Positions 1 to 5,904 of a DNA stretch of 16,312 bases are shown here, piece after piece. The stretch covers positions 1 through 16,312 of the forward strand of contig USGC01000020.1 of the NCBI GenBank assembly GCA_900554095.1, given 5' to 3'. The notes beneath the pieces were generated by a model that searched no databases, was not told where the DNA came from, and saw only the letters and a list, made by a program, of their open reading frames with translations. Position 1 is the first letter of the stretch. Each line of letters opens with the position of its first letter. Position numbers and translations under genes: made by a program. The stretch comes from an uncultured bacterium (GTDB lineage Bacteria > Cyanobacteriota > Vampirovibrionia > Gastranaerophilales > Gastranaerophilaceae).

Positions 1-267
1 AGCCAAAGGACAGGTATTCAAAGGGAAGTTGAGTTTGACCCGCAAATCGCGCTTTTCACAAATGACGAAAAAGGCCTTGAGTTTTATGAAAAGATAACGC
101 AAGGCGCGCCTGCTATCTTAAATGACGGAGGCTTTCTTTTGTTTGAACTTGGTATCGGCCAGGCTCAAGAGGTTAAAGAGTTAATGCAAAAAGATTTTGA
201 AGAAATTGAAATCATAAAGGATTTGGCCGGAATTGAGCGCGTAATTTCCGGTAAAAAACGATTTTAA
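1..267 (+). CDS. prmC: Peptide chain release factor N5-glutamine methyltransferase, C-terminal part (5' end outside window)
   Basis: Only the last 88 codons are present, reading in frame from base 1 to a TAA at 265-267. The visible part fits the C-terminal third of the PrmC/HemK SAM-dependent methyltransferase: EVEFDPQIALF, then GLEFYEKI, then GGFLLFELGIGQAQEV, and the closing KDLAGIERVISGKKRF, which matches the usual 'kDl.g.dRvv.g' ending. PrmC methylates the GGQ glutamine of release factors RF1 and RF2 in the cytosol. The catalytic NPPY motif and SAM loop lie upstream of the window, so activity cannot be judged here. A 78-base gap separates it from the next gene on the same strand. Family call is from motif recognition. 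Confidence 0.85.
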   Translation, partial: SQRTGIQREVEFDPQIALFTNDEKGLEFYEKITQGAPAILNDGGFLLFELGIGQAQEVKELMQKDFEEIEIIKDLAGIERVISGKKRF

Positions 268-301
268 CATGTTTTAACAATTTCTAAAGTTTGAAAAGTA
301 A

Positions 302-345
302 ATATCCGTCAAAGTTAGTGTAAATTTTTTAGAAAGGACGGATAT
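302..345 (+). promoter_or_regulatory. Inverted repeat enclosing the ribosome binding site of the next gene
   Basis: ATATCCGTC at 302-310 is perfectly complementary to GACGGATAT at 337-345, which ends immediately before the ATG at 346. The Shine-Dalgarno AAAGGA (333-338) partly lies in the 3' arm. If transcribed, the 9-bp stem with a 26-nt loop would touch both the SD and the start codon. Function is inference. Confidence 0.45.
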
Positions 346-738
346 ATGGAAATCAATTCAATCTCAAGCGCGTTTGCTTCGGCCGCAGGAGTCGAAGAAA
401 CTGACGAGCAAAAAGAAACCAAAAAAGCACAAGAAGAAAAATCAAAAGAAGAGAGTGTTAAAGCCAAAAAACGTGAAGAAAAAGACACAGTCGACATTTC
501 AACTACATCGGATTACGACGAGGACGATGTTGAAGAAAAAGCCGCAAATTACATTCAAAACTTGCAGTTTGTAGGAAATCTCACAGAAGAATCAAAAGCT
601 GCATTACAAGAGTATTTGAGAACTTTTGACGCATCGAAATTCATCAAAATGTACGGGCCTTTCACATCGACATCAGAGGTTACGGCGGCAATGTACGCTG
701 CCACATCAGGGCTTATCCGTAAACAAGAAGATGAATAA
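346..738 (+). CDS. Small highly charged protein of unknown function
   Basis: 130 residues, no family recognised. There is no signal peptide or membrane segment. Residues about 18-66 are almost all Glu, Lys, Asp and Gln (for example EETDEQKETKKAQEEKSKEE), which suggests a disordered or coiled-coil stretch. Residues 67-130 look like a compact helical domain (AANYIQNLQFVGNLTEESKA, then a TAAMYAATSGL helix). The ATG at 346 is supported by AAAGGA 7 bases upstream. The N-terminus MEINSISSAF resembles the short starts of the other unknown cytosolic proteins in this window. It is probably co-transcribed with prmC and ends at the strong terminator 747-775. Likely a lineage-specific protein; no function is proposed. 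Confidence 0.8.
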   Translation: MEINSISSAFASAAGVEETDEQKETKKAQEEKSKEESVKAKKREEKDTVDISTTSDYDEDDVEEKAANYIQNLQFVGNLTEESKAALQEYLRTFDASKFIKMYGPFTSTSEVTAAMYAATSGLIRKQEDE

Positions 739-746
739 TTAAATTT

Positions 747-775
747 AAAACTCCGGATTTAATTTCCGGAGTTTT
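747..775. terminator. Bidirectional intrinsic terminator between convergent genes
   Basis: AAAACTCCGGA (747-757) pairs perfectly with TCCGGAGTTTT (765-775), an 11-bp stem with a 7-nt loop. T-rich sequence follows on the plus strand (TTTTATTTTTT) and A-rich sequence precedes it, so it can serve both the gene ending at 738 and der. The stem overlaps the der stop codon (774-776). Confidence 0.85.
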
Positions 776-2108
776 ATTTTTTATCTTTCTCTGACCGCTC
801 TCTCACAGCAATCCTTATCGGCGTGCCGAAAAATCCGAAAGCTTCACGAAGCTTGTTTTCAATATAGCGTTTGTAATGGTCTTTCATCAAATCCGCGTTG
901 TTTGCAAACAAAACAAATGTAGGTGGTTTTGCGTTGGATTGTGTTGTATAAAGAATTTTTAACCTTTTACCTTTAACCGATGTTGGCGGATTAAGTGAGT
1001 AAGCTTCTTTTATAACTTTATTCAAAAGCCCCGTAGAAACGCGTTTTGTCCATTGTTCGTAAACCTCTTGGGCTTTTTCAAAAATCTGCGGCAGGCGTTG
1101 TTTTGTAAGCGCGCTTATGTAGATTTTTGGCGCGAATTCCAAAAACGGAATTTCATTAGAAAGATTTTTGTCAAATTTGCTCAAAGTATTAGCCTGCTTA
1201 TTTTCAATCAAATCCCACTTGTTAACAGCGATAACAAGGCCTTTACCGGCATCGAGAATAATAGAGGCAATCTTTTTGTCCTGATCAGAAATCCCTTCAG
1301 CGGCATCGATTACGAGCAAAGCAACGTCGCAGTCTCTAATCGAGCGGATAGCGCGGTCAACAGCGAACTTTTCAACTCCGTAATCAACGCGGGCTTTTTT
1401 TCTGATTCCGGCGGTGTCAACGATTACGAAATCACGGTCTTTATATTTGATATAACTGTCAATGCTGTCGCGGGTTGTGCCGGAAACGTCAGAAACAATT
1501 ACGCGGTTTTCGTTCAAAAGCGCGTTTACAATAGAAGATTTTCCGGCATTAGGGCGCCCTACAATCGCGATTTTAATTGAGTTATCCTCAACATTTTCAA
1601 TATCTTGCGGGAAGTCTTCAGTTAAAACATCCAAAAGATCACCCACGCCGCCGCTTCCATGAAGCGCCGAAATCCCCATGGGTTCGCCGAGTGCGAGTGA
1701 GTAAAAATCGTTTACCATCAAAAAAGACGAAGGATTATCGAGCTTGTTAACAGCAAGAATAACCGGTTTTTTTGATTTTCTTAAAATATTTGCAATATCC
1801 TCATCGACAGGATTAATGCCTTCTTTGCCGTCAACGAGGAAGATTATTTTGTCGGCTTCTTCAGTGGCAATTCGCGCCTGATCAAAGATTGAAAGCATAA
1901 TTTCATCTTCATCCCCGGGAATAATCCCGCCGGTGTCAATAACGGTGAAAGATTTGTTCTGCCATTCAACGTCAAAATAAATTCTGTCGCGGGTAACGCC
2001 CGGCAAATCGTGTACAATGGAATTTCTCGCCCCGATGAGGCGGTTAACGAAAGTAGACTTGCCGACATTAGGTCGTCCGACTATAGCAACAATAGGTTTT
2101 CTATTCAT
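774..2108 (-). CDS. der: Ribosome biogenesis GTPase Der (EngA)
   Basis: Tandem-GTPase required for maturation of the 50S ribosomal subunit. Numbered from the Met chosen here, the 444 residues show GTPase 1 with GRPNVGKST (11-19), DTGG (58-61) and NKLD (121-124). GTPase 2 has GRPNAGKSS (184-192), DTAG (231-234) and NKWD (296-299). The remainder is the C-terminal KH-like domain ending in AVRERSEKDKK. Length is typical. I place the start at MNRKPIVAIVG (ATG at 2106-2108). An in-frame ATG at 2124-2126 would add MCYNRL, which is not typical of the family. Neither start has a clear Shine-Dalgarno. On the minus strand TACAAT lies just upstream, so a very short or absent leader is possible. The gene ends inside the bidirectional terminator. 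Confidence 0.96.
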   Translation of the reverse strand: MNRKPIVAIVGRPNVGKSTFVNRLIGARNSIVHDLPGVTRDRIYFDVEWQNKSFTVIDTGGIIPGDEDEIMLSIFDQARIATEEADKIIFLVDGKEGINPVDEDIANILRKSKKPVILAVNKLDNPSSFLMVNDFYSLALGEPMGISALHGSGGVGDLLDVLTEDFPQDIENVEDNSIKIAIVGRPNAGKSSIVNALLNENRVIVSDVSGTTRDSIDSYIKYKDRDFVIVDTAGIRKKARVDYGVEKFAVDRAIRSIRDCDVALLVIDAAEGISDQDKKIASIILDAGKGLVIAVNKWDLIENKQANTLSKFDKNLSNEIPFLEFAPKIYISALTKQRLPQIFEKAQEVYEQWTKRVSTGLLNKVIKEAYSLNPPTSVKGKRLKILYTTQSNAKPPTFVLFANNADLMKDHYKRYIENKLREAFGFFGTPIRIAVRERSEKDKK

Positions 2109-2357
2109 AAGACGATTGTAACACAAAAGTACAGAATATGTTGAAAATTTGCTCGAACTCTGTAAATGTGCACTGCAACTGTATTACAAGGTTTCGCCTA
2201 AAAAAAGAGTAAACTCTCAAAACAGGTCTGCTCGAACTCGGAACTTAAAGATTATAATTAGTTTTTAGCCATTTCTGTGCCATTTTGTCCGCTTACGCAT
2301 GGCAAAGCGGACGAAACTCGAACTTTTTCGCATAAATACCCAAACGATCAGAACGAT
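2109..2357. other. Non-coding stretch with short direct repeats and a hairpin
   Basis: No convincing gene was found on either strand. The octamer CTCGAACT occurs three times in the same orientation (2152-2159, 2231-2238, 2317-2324). The first two extend to GCTCGAACTC. The same octamer is also the T-loop region of tRNA-Ala at 4313-4320. GTCCGCTT (2287-2294) pairs perfectly with AAGCGGAC (2305-2312); three further pairs including one G-U make an 11-bp stem with a 10-nt loop, with TTTTT 8 bases beyond it. This may be a weak terminator or a structural remnant. Confidence 0.4.
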
Positions 2358-2387
2358 TTGACAGAACCATGAGCCAAATGTTATAAT
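2358..2387 (+). promoter_or_regulatory. Consensus sigma-70-type promoter for the 2418 gene
   Basis: TTGACA (2358-2363) and TATAAT (2382-2387), both perfect consensus hexamers, are separated by 18 bp. The expected start near 2394 gives a 5' leader of about 24 nt carrying AAGG (2405-2408), 9 nt before the TTG start at 2418. Confidence 0.75.
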
Positions 2388-2417
2388 AAATGAGTAGAAT
2401 AAATAAGGTCAAAAAGA

Positions 2418-2738
2418 TTGTTAAAAAAAGTATTTCTGACATCCATGATAACATTACTTCTTGTTCAGTCATGCAATGCATTTTGTACATATAAAAAGTT
2501 TAATTTTAACGAAGACAAAACAGACCCCCGGTCAAGCAAAATCCTATATGAATATGTATTAAAAAAAGAAAACAAGACGCCATCAGAAATAAAGGAAATA
2601 GCCGGAATAGAACCGGAATCAGCAAGGGCGATAGCAGTTGACTTAAATGACGACGGAACAAAAGAAATTATTGGACTTGTGTATTCAACGTTTTACTGGG
2701 GCACAGCAGGATATTCCTTATTTTTTAAGGTAAAATGA
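2418..2738 (+). CDS. Small exported protein of unknown function with an Asp-rich 'DLNDDGTKEI' motif
   Basis: 106 residues from a TTG start. The TTG is supported by AAGG 9 nt upstream, by the consensus promoter, and because it restores a complete signal peptide (MLKKVFLTSMITLLLVQSCNAF, with a likely cut after CNA). An internal ATG at 2445 would give a shorter signal. The mature part ends in a motif like the calcium-binding loops of VCBS/FG-GAP-type secreted proteins (AVDLNDDGTKEIIGLVYST, then TAGYSLFF). The protein stops soon after that motif, so it may be a truncated member of a longer family. It is followed after 4 nt by the next gene, so the two are probably one operon. Function unknown. 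Confidence 0.65.
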   Translation: MLKKVFLTSMITLLLVQSCNAFCTYKKFNFNEDKTDPRSSKILYEYVLKKENKTPSEIKEIAGIEPESARAIAVDLNDDGTKEIIGLVYSTFYWGTAGYSLFFKVK

Positions 2739-2742
2739 ATTT

Positions 2743-3213
2743 ATGAAAAATTTATTTACAGGTCTTTTTATAATTTTACTTTCGATAATGGTGATAAGCG
2801 TATGTACTGCAACAGAAACTGTCAAACCATCTTTAATCCAAAATAATCAGGAAAACACAGCCGAAATTTTAGACCCTATAGATGAAGCAGAAAGAGATTG
2901 TATTTCAAAAACTGCTGACACATATGAAATGAACAGGTGCAGCCAAATTGCTCAACGGTCTTGGGAAAAAGATATACAAAACAACTTAGCCGAATTAAAA
3001 AAATTTTTAAGTTCTGAAGATTATAAAAAATTACAATTCTCTCAAACCTCTTGGGATAACTACAAAAATAAAGATTATGAACTAATAAACTCTGTGGTTT
3101 CATACAAACAGGGAACAATGTATTTGAATATTCGTGAAGGCTGGAGAACAGAAATTGTTAAACAAAGAGCTTTAAACTTAAGAGAATACCTGAATACTTT
3201 AAAAGAAGACTAA
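2743..3213 (+). CDS. Exported LprI/DUF1311-like protein
   Basis: 156 residues. An N-terminal hydrophobic stretch (residues 4-20, LFTGLFIILLSIMVISV) acts as signal peptide, with a likely cut after CTA; there is no canonical lipobox. The mature region fits the DUF1311/LprI pattern: C53 and C66 spaced as a probable disulphide (DCISKTADTYEMNRC), then a long helical region with SWEKDIQNNLAELKKFL and a second half LQFSQTSWDNYKN. LprI of Mycobacterium is known as a lysozyme inhibitor, but most DUF1311 proteins have no known role. AAGG lies 12 nt before the ATG. The next gene encodes a muramidase, which makes a periplasmic inhibitor or partner role attractive, but this is inference. Family assignment is moderate. 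Confidence 0.7.
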   Translation: MKNLFTGLFIILLSIMVISVCTATETVKPSLIQNNQENTAEILDPIDEAERDCISKTADTYEMNRCSQIAQRSWEKDIQNNLAELKKFLSSEDYKKLQFSQTSWDNYKNKDYELINSVVSYKQGTMYLNIREGWRTEIVKQRALNLREYLNTLKED

Positions 3214-3288
3214 CCTAAATTCATTTTGCCTTGTTGTTGCAGGCTTTTAGTTTGCAAATTTATTTTATTTAAACAAGGAGAATATTAT

Positions 3289-4191
3289 ATGAACAATGAA
3301 GATTTTGAAAAAATGTTGAAGTTTGTATTACAACGTGAAGGCGGTTATGTAAATGACCCGCACGACTTAGGCGGTGAAACTAACAAAGGAATTACTCACA
3401 ATACTTATAATAGTTACAGAAGAAGTAAAGGATTACCAACCCGGAGTGTAAAGTATATTACAGATGATGAGGTCAGAGATATTTACTACAATAATTATTT
3501 TAAAGCATCCGGTGCAGATAAGATTGAAAATCCACAGCTTGCTTCTTATGTTTTTGATACGGCTGTTAATATGGGAGTATCAAGAGCAAAATCCTTTTTA
3601 GATCAAAGTAAAGGTAATCCTGAAACTTTTGAACAATTAAGACGTGCTAAATATGACGAATTTGCCAAATTAAATCCAAGTCAGCAAAGATATTTGCAAG
3701 GCTGGAATAACAGAGTTACAGCAGTTAAGAATTTTGCTGAAAGCAACTTCCCTGATTGGTCAGACAATAAATCTACAAATCAACTTTTTAAAATGGGAGT
3801 AGAACTACGTGTGGACAAACAAGGTAATCCAATCTTCACACCAGAGGAAATCGGCGAAATGAGCAGCGAGGAGTTTGAAAAGAACCTCCCGATAATTGAA
3901 CAGCAATTAAAAGACGGGCTGATAAAACCCCAAGCACCCGAAGTGGATTACTCCGGCTACCTGAACCCGGTAAGCGGCAACGGCAAAATATTTTCCAGAG
4001 AAGCCATCTCACAAATGAGTGGAGAAGAATATTCAGAAAAAGAAGCCGAAATAATGGCTCAGCTTCAAACAATTGGCGTTCCGAGCGAAAGCGCACTTTA
4101 CACAGCAAGCCAGAGAGGCGGAACAATTTATGTAAACCCCTACACCCGAAGCGACGGAACAGAAGTAAAAGGATATTACAGAGCTGTATAA
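3289..4191 (+). CDS. GH108-type muramidase (phage-lysozyme-like) with repeat-bearing C-terminus
   Basis: 300 residues from the ATG at 3289, chosen because AAGGAG (3275-3280) sits 8 nt upstream; extending to 3226 only adds a Cys-rich, implausible start. The N-terminal domain (residues 1-160) has the GH108 signature REGGYVNDPHDLGGETNKGIT, with E17 as the likely catalytic acid, followed by a peptidoglycan-binding-3-like region (YVFDTAVNMGV). Residues 179-212 and 231-264 are two copies of a repeat: 'IF-(T/S)-(P/R)-E-x-I-x-x-M-S-x-E-E-(F/Y)'. The end (281-298) has the motif Y-x-R-x-D-G-T-x-V-x-x-Y-x-R. The protein should cut peptidoglycan glycan strands. No signal peptide is visible, as in phage endolysins. 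The C-terminal third is richer in G+C than the AT-rich catalytic half, which suggests domain shuffling. Confidence 0.85.
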   Translation: MNNEDFEKMLKFVLQREGGYVNDPHDLGGETNKGITHNTYNSYRRSKGLPTRSVKYITDDEVRDIYYNNYFKASGADKIENPQLASYVFDTAVNMGVSRAKSFLDQSKGNPETFEQLRRAKYDEFAKLNPSQQRYLQGWNNRVTAVKNFAESNFPDWSDNKSTNQLFKMGVELRVDKQGNPIFTPEEIGEMSSEEFEKNLPIIEQQLKDGLIKPQAPEVDYSGYLNPVSGNGKIFSREAISQMSGEEYSEKEAEIMAQLQTIGVPSESALYTASQRGGTIYVNPYTRSDGTEVKGYYRAV

Positions 4192-4262
4192 AAAAAAGAA
4201 ATTGACAGGAAATGCTCTGGTATGAGAAATTTGACCATAAATTTCAATCAAATGTAGACATT

Positions 4263-4293
4263 AAAAAAGACACCATACAAGGTGTCTTTTTTT
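4263..4293. terminator. Strong intrinsic terminator between muramidase gene and tRNA-Ala
   Basis: AAAAAAGACACC (4263-4274) pairs perfectly with GGTGTCTTTTTT (4281-4292) around the 6-nt loop ATACAA, followed by one more T. The A and T tracts make it usable from both sides: for the muramidase operon (plus) and for tRNA-Ala (minus), whose CCA end lies 3 nt away at 4296. Confidence 0.9.
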
Positions 4294-4295
4294 AA

Positions 4296-4371
4296 TGGTG
4301 GAGAATAGGAGACTCGAACTCCTAACCCCCTGCGTGCAAAGCAGGTGCTCTACCAATTGAGCTAATCCCCC
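4296..4371 (-). tRNA. tRNA-Ala (anticodon UGC), CCA encoded
   Basis: On the minus strand the cloverleaf is complete. Acceptor GGGGGAT (4371-4365) pairs with ATTCTCC. The D-arm is GCTC/GAGC with loop AATTGGTA, the anticodon stem CCTGC/GCAGG has loop TTTGCAC, and the variable loop is GGGTT. The T-arm is AGGAG/CTCCT with loop TTCGAGT, followed by discriminator A and encoded CCA (TGG at 4296-4298 on plus). The anticodon TGC is at 4338-4336. The third acceptor pair is G3-U70, the known identity element for alanyl-tRNA synthetase, which confirms the isotype. 76 nt with CCA. Confidence 0.97.
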
Positions 4372-4393
4372 ACGGATTTGTTAATATTTTGTT

Positions 4394-4473
4394 GTCATCT
4401 CAATTGGTAGAGTCTAAATTCTACTTCGCTCTGCCTCCCGGCTTCGCTGGAGCAATTGAGGTTTCCCAATGAC
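4394..4473 (-). ncRNA. Structured 5' leader element upstream of tRNA-Ala
   Basis: Nested inverted repeats: GTCAT (4394-4398) with ATGAC (4469-4473); CTCAATTG (4399-4406) with CAATTGAG (4453-4460); and inside, GTAGA (4407-4411) with TCTAC (4420-4424) and CTCC (4435-4438) with GGAG (4449-4452). CTTCGCT is repeated at 4424-4430 and 4442-4448. The segment 4399-4412 is also the exact reverse complement of the tRNA-Ala D-arm (4348-4361), so on the tRNA-coding strand the leader contains a 14-nt antisense of the D-arm, 27 nt before the mature 5' end. An upstream minus-strand promoter at 4494-4521 would include it in the pre-tRNA. Function unknown. Confidence 0.5.
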
Positions 4474-4493
4474 TTTTATTAGCCACAATATTT

Positions 4494-4521
4494 ATTTTAC
4501 ATGCTGATTTTTTTTTGTAAA
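4494..4521 (-). promoter_or_regulatory. Putative promoter for the tRNA-Ala precursor
   Basis: Read on the minus strand, TTTACA (4521-4516) and TAAAAT (4499-4494) are separated by 16 bp. The expected start is near 4487, which would give a leader of about 115 nt before mature tRNA-Ala. No convincing promoter lies closer to the tRNA. Confidence 0.4.
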
Positions 4522-4571
4522 GACCTTTTTTTATTTTTTATTTTCATATTTCGTTACATTTTTGCTTTTTT

Positions 4572-4601
4572 TTGTCAATTTCTTAATTTAGATGGTTTAA
4601 T
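4572..4601 (+). promoter_or_regulatory. Putative promoter for the 4624 gene
   Basis: TTGTCA (4572-4577) and TTTAAT (4596-4601) are 18 bp apart. The predicted start near 4608 leaves a short leader that contains AGGAG (4613-4617), 6 nt before the ATG at 4624. Confidence 0.45.
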
Positions 4602-4623
4602 ATTTATATCTTAGGAGAAATTT

Positions 4624-5904
4624 ATGATTAATAAAATTGGATTTTCCGGCTCTAACAGTACAAACAGCATTAACTTTACATCTGACAATCTTTTAGAAAA
4701 ATTTAAACAGAATACTCCTTATCTTACCACTAACGTTAACATGAGCGGGAATGAAGCTCTTGCGGCTTACAATGCTCCTATGGTTAAGGAGGCGCCAAAG
4801 CCGCTCGATTCATCCGTTGATGAGTTTGTAATCAAGGATATTCCTTCTCCTGCAACGCTCAAAGGCGATGAGATTGAAACCCTTTCCGGCGACAGAATTC
4901 TAAACAGTGAAGGAAAACTCCAAGCCATCCGCGTTAAAGGCGAAGATACCTCTAAAGAATATTATTTTTATAAAGGCAAGCCGGCTTCCATAATTACACG
5001 CGACAACAACACAGGGCTTCCTTTGCGCAAAGACAGCTTCTTTAATAATAATCAGAATTCTTACGTTATTGAATTTGACAAAAACGGTTCTCCTCATAGA
5101 AAATTCTCTTTTCTTGACGGAAAAATTTCTGACGCAAAATTGATTCAAGATAACAAAATTATTTCTAATGATTACTTCTTTTTAAAAGACCAGCTTATGC
5201 AAGTCAGCGTTCAGGATACCAACTCCGGCGAAATGAAAAGATATTATCTGGACGAAAACGGAAAAGTCGAAGAAATTGCTGAATTTACAGACGAAAATCT
5301 GCCGCCGTTTAAAAGAACTTCATTCAAAGACGGTAAGGCGCAAAAAACCATTCTGCTTGAGAACAAATCTTTGAAAAATCCTTACAATATTACTCCTGAT
5401 AATATTTCTCTTAAACCGTCCAATAAAGTTGAAAAACCTGATGTTTCCAAGCTCGACGGTGAAAAGAAATTCCGCTCTGACAACTCTTTAGAAAGCATTA
5501 CCGTAAAAGACGGCGATAAAAAAGTAGTTTATGAAATTGACTTGTCAGGCAAAAATGTTGAAGAAATTAATACTTTCAACGGCGAAAAACTTTTACAATC
5601 AGTTTCATTTGATGAAGACGGCTCTGTTTTTGTAAGAGATTTTGAGCAAGAAAAACAAACAAAAACAACATCTTACAGAGCCAACGGGTCTTTGGAGTAT
5701 ATTTGCGAATTCAATGATAAAAACGAAGTTTCAAAAACCGTTGATTATTCATTTGACGGAAAACAAGTTTTAAAATTCACTGATAATTCAAACAGCGATT
5801 ACGGTGATTTACGCATGACTTTCGACAAAGACAAAAACCTTATTGAGTTACACAACATGAATACTTCTGAAAAAATTTATGAGAATAACGATACAGCCAA
5901 TTAA
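4624..5904 (+). CDS. Large cytosolic protein of unknown function with MORN-variant-like beta repeats
   Basis: 426 residues, start supported by AGGAG 6 nt upstream. There is no signal peptide or membrane segment. The first 20 residues (MINKIGFSG, then NSINFTS) are a short lineage-type N-terminus. From about residue 90 on, the protein is made of irregular repeats of roughly 20-25 residues pairing a 'DG/NG-K/S' turn with a hydrophobic or aromatic strand: LNSEGKLQAIRV, FDKNGSPHRKFSFLDGK, YLDENGKVEEIAEF, DEDGSVFVRDF, YRANGSLEYICEF. This pattern resembles the antitoxin/YwqK-type MORN_2 variant repeats, but a specific family is not assigned. It overlaps the next gene by 26 bases, so the two are co-translated or at least co-transcribed. 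Function unknown. Confidence 0.85.
   Translation: MINKIGFSGSNSTNSINFTSDNLLEKFKQNTPYLTTNVNMSGNEALAAYNAPMVKEAPKPLDSSVDEFVIKDIPSPATLKGDEIETLSGDRILNSEGKLQAIRVKGEDTSKEYYFYKGKPASIITRDNNTGLPLRKDSFFNNNQNSYVIEFDKNGSPHRKFSFLDGKISDAKLIQDNKIISNDYFFLKDQLMQVSVQDTNSGEMKRYYLDENGKVEEIAEFTDENLPPFKRTSFKDGKAQKTILLENKSLKNPYNITPDNISLKPSNKVEKPDVSKLDGEKKFRSDNSLESITVKDGDKKVVYEIDLSGKNVEEINTFNGEKLLQSVSFDEDGSVFVRDFEQEKQTKTTSYRANGSLEYICEFNDKNEVSKTVDYSFDGKQVLKFTDNSNSDYGDLRMTFDKDKNLIELHNMNTSEKIYENNDTAN

Noticed and set aside
1053..1580. Plus-strand ORFs inside der, and similar ORFs opposite dnaN, dnaB and the helical-repeat gene
   Set aside because: They are complementary-strand shadows of well-supported genes with no ribosome binding sites or family motifs.
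2293..2490. Minus-strand 65-codon ORF with a hydrophobic stretch
   Set aside because: It runs across the consensus promoter and signal peptide coding region of the plus-strand gene; the hydrophobic stretch is the complement of AT-rich promoter sequence.
4202..4226. TTGACA at 4202-4207 as a promoter toward tRNA-Ala
   Set aside because: No acceptable -10 at 16-18 bp, and the tRNA is on the opposite strand behind a strong terminator.
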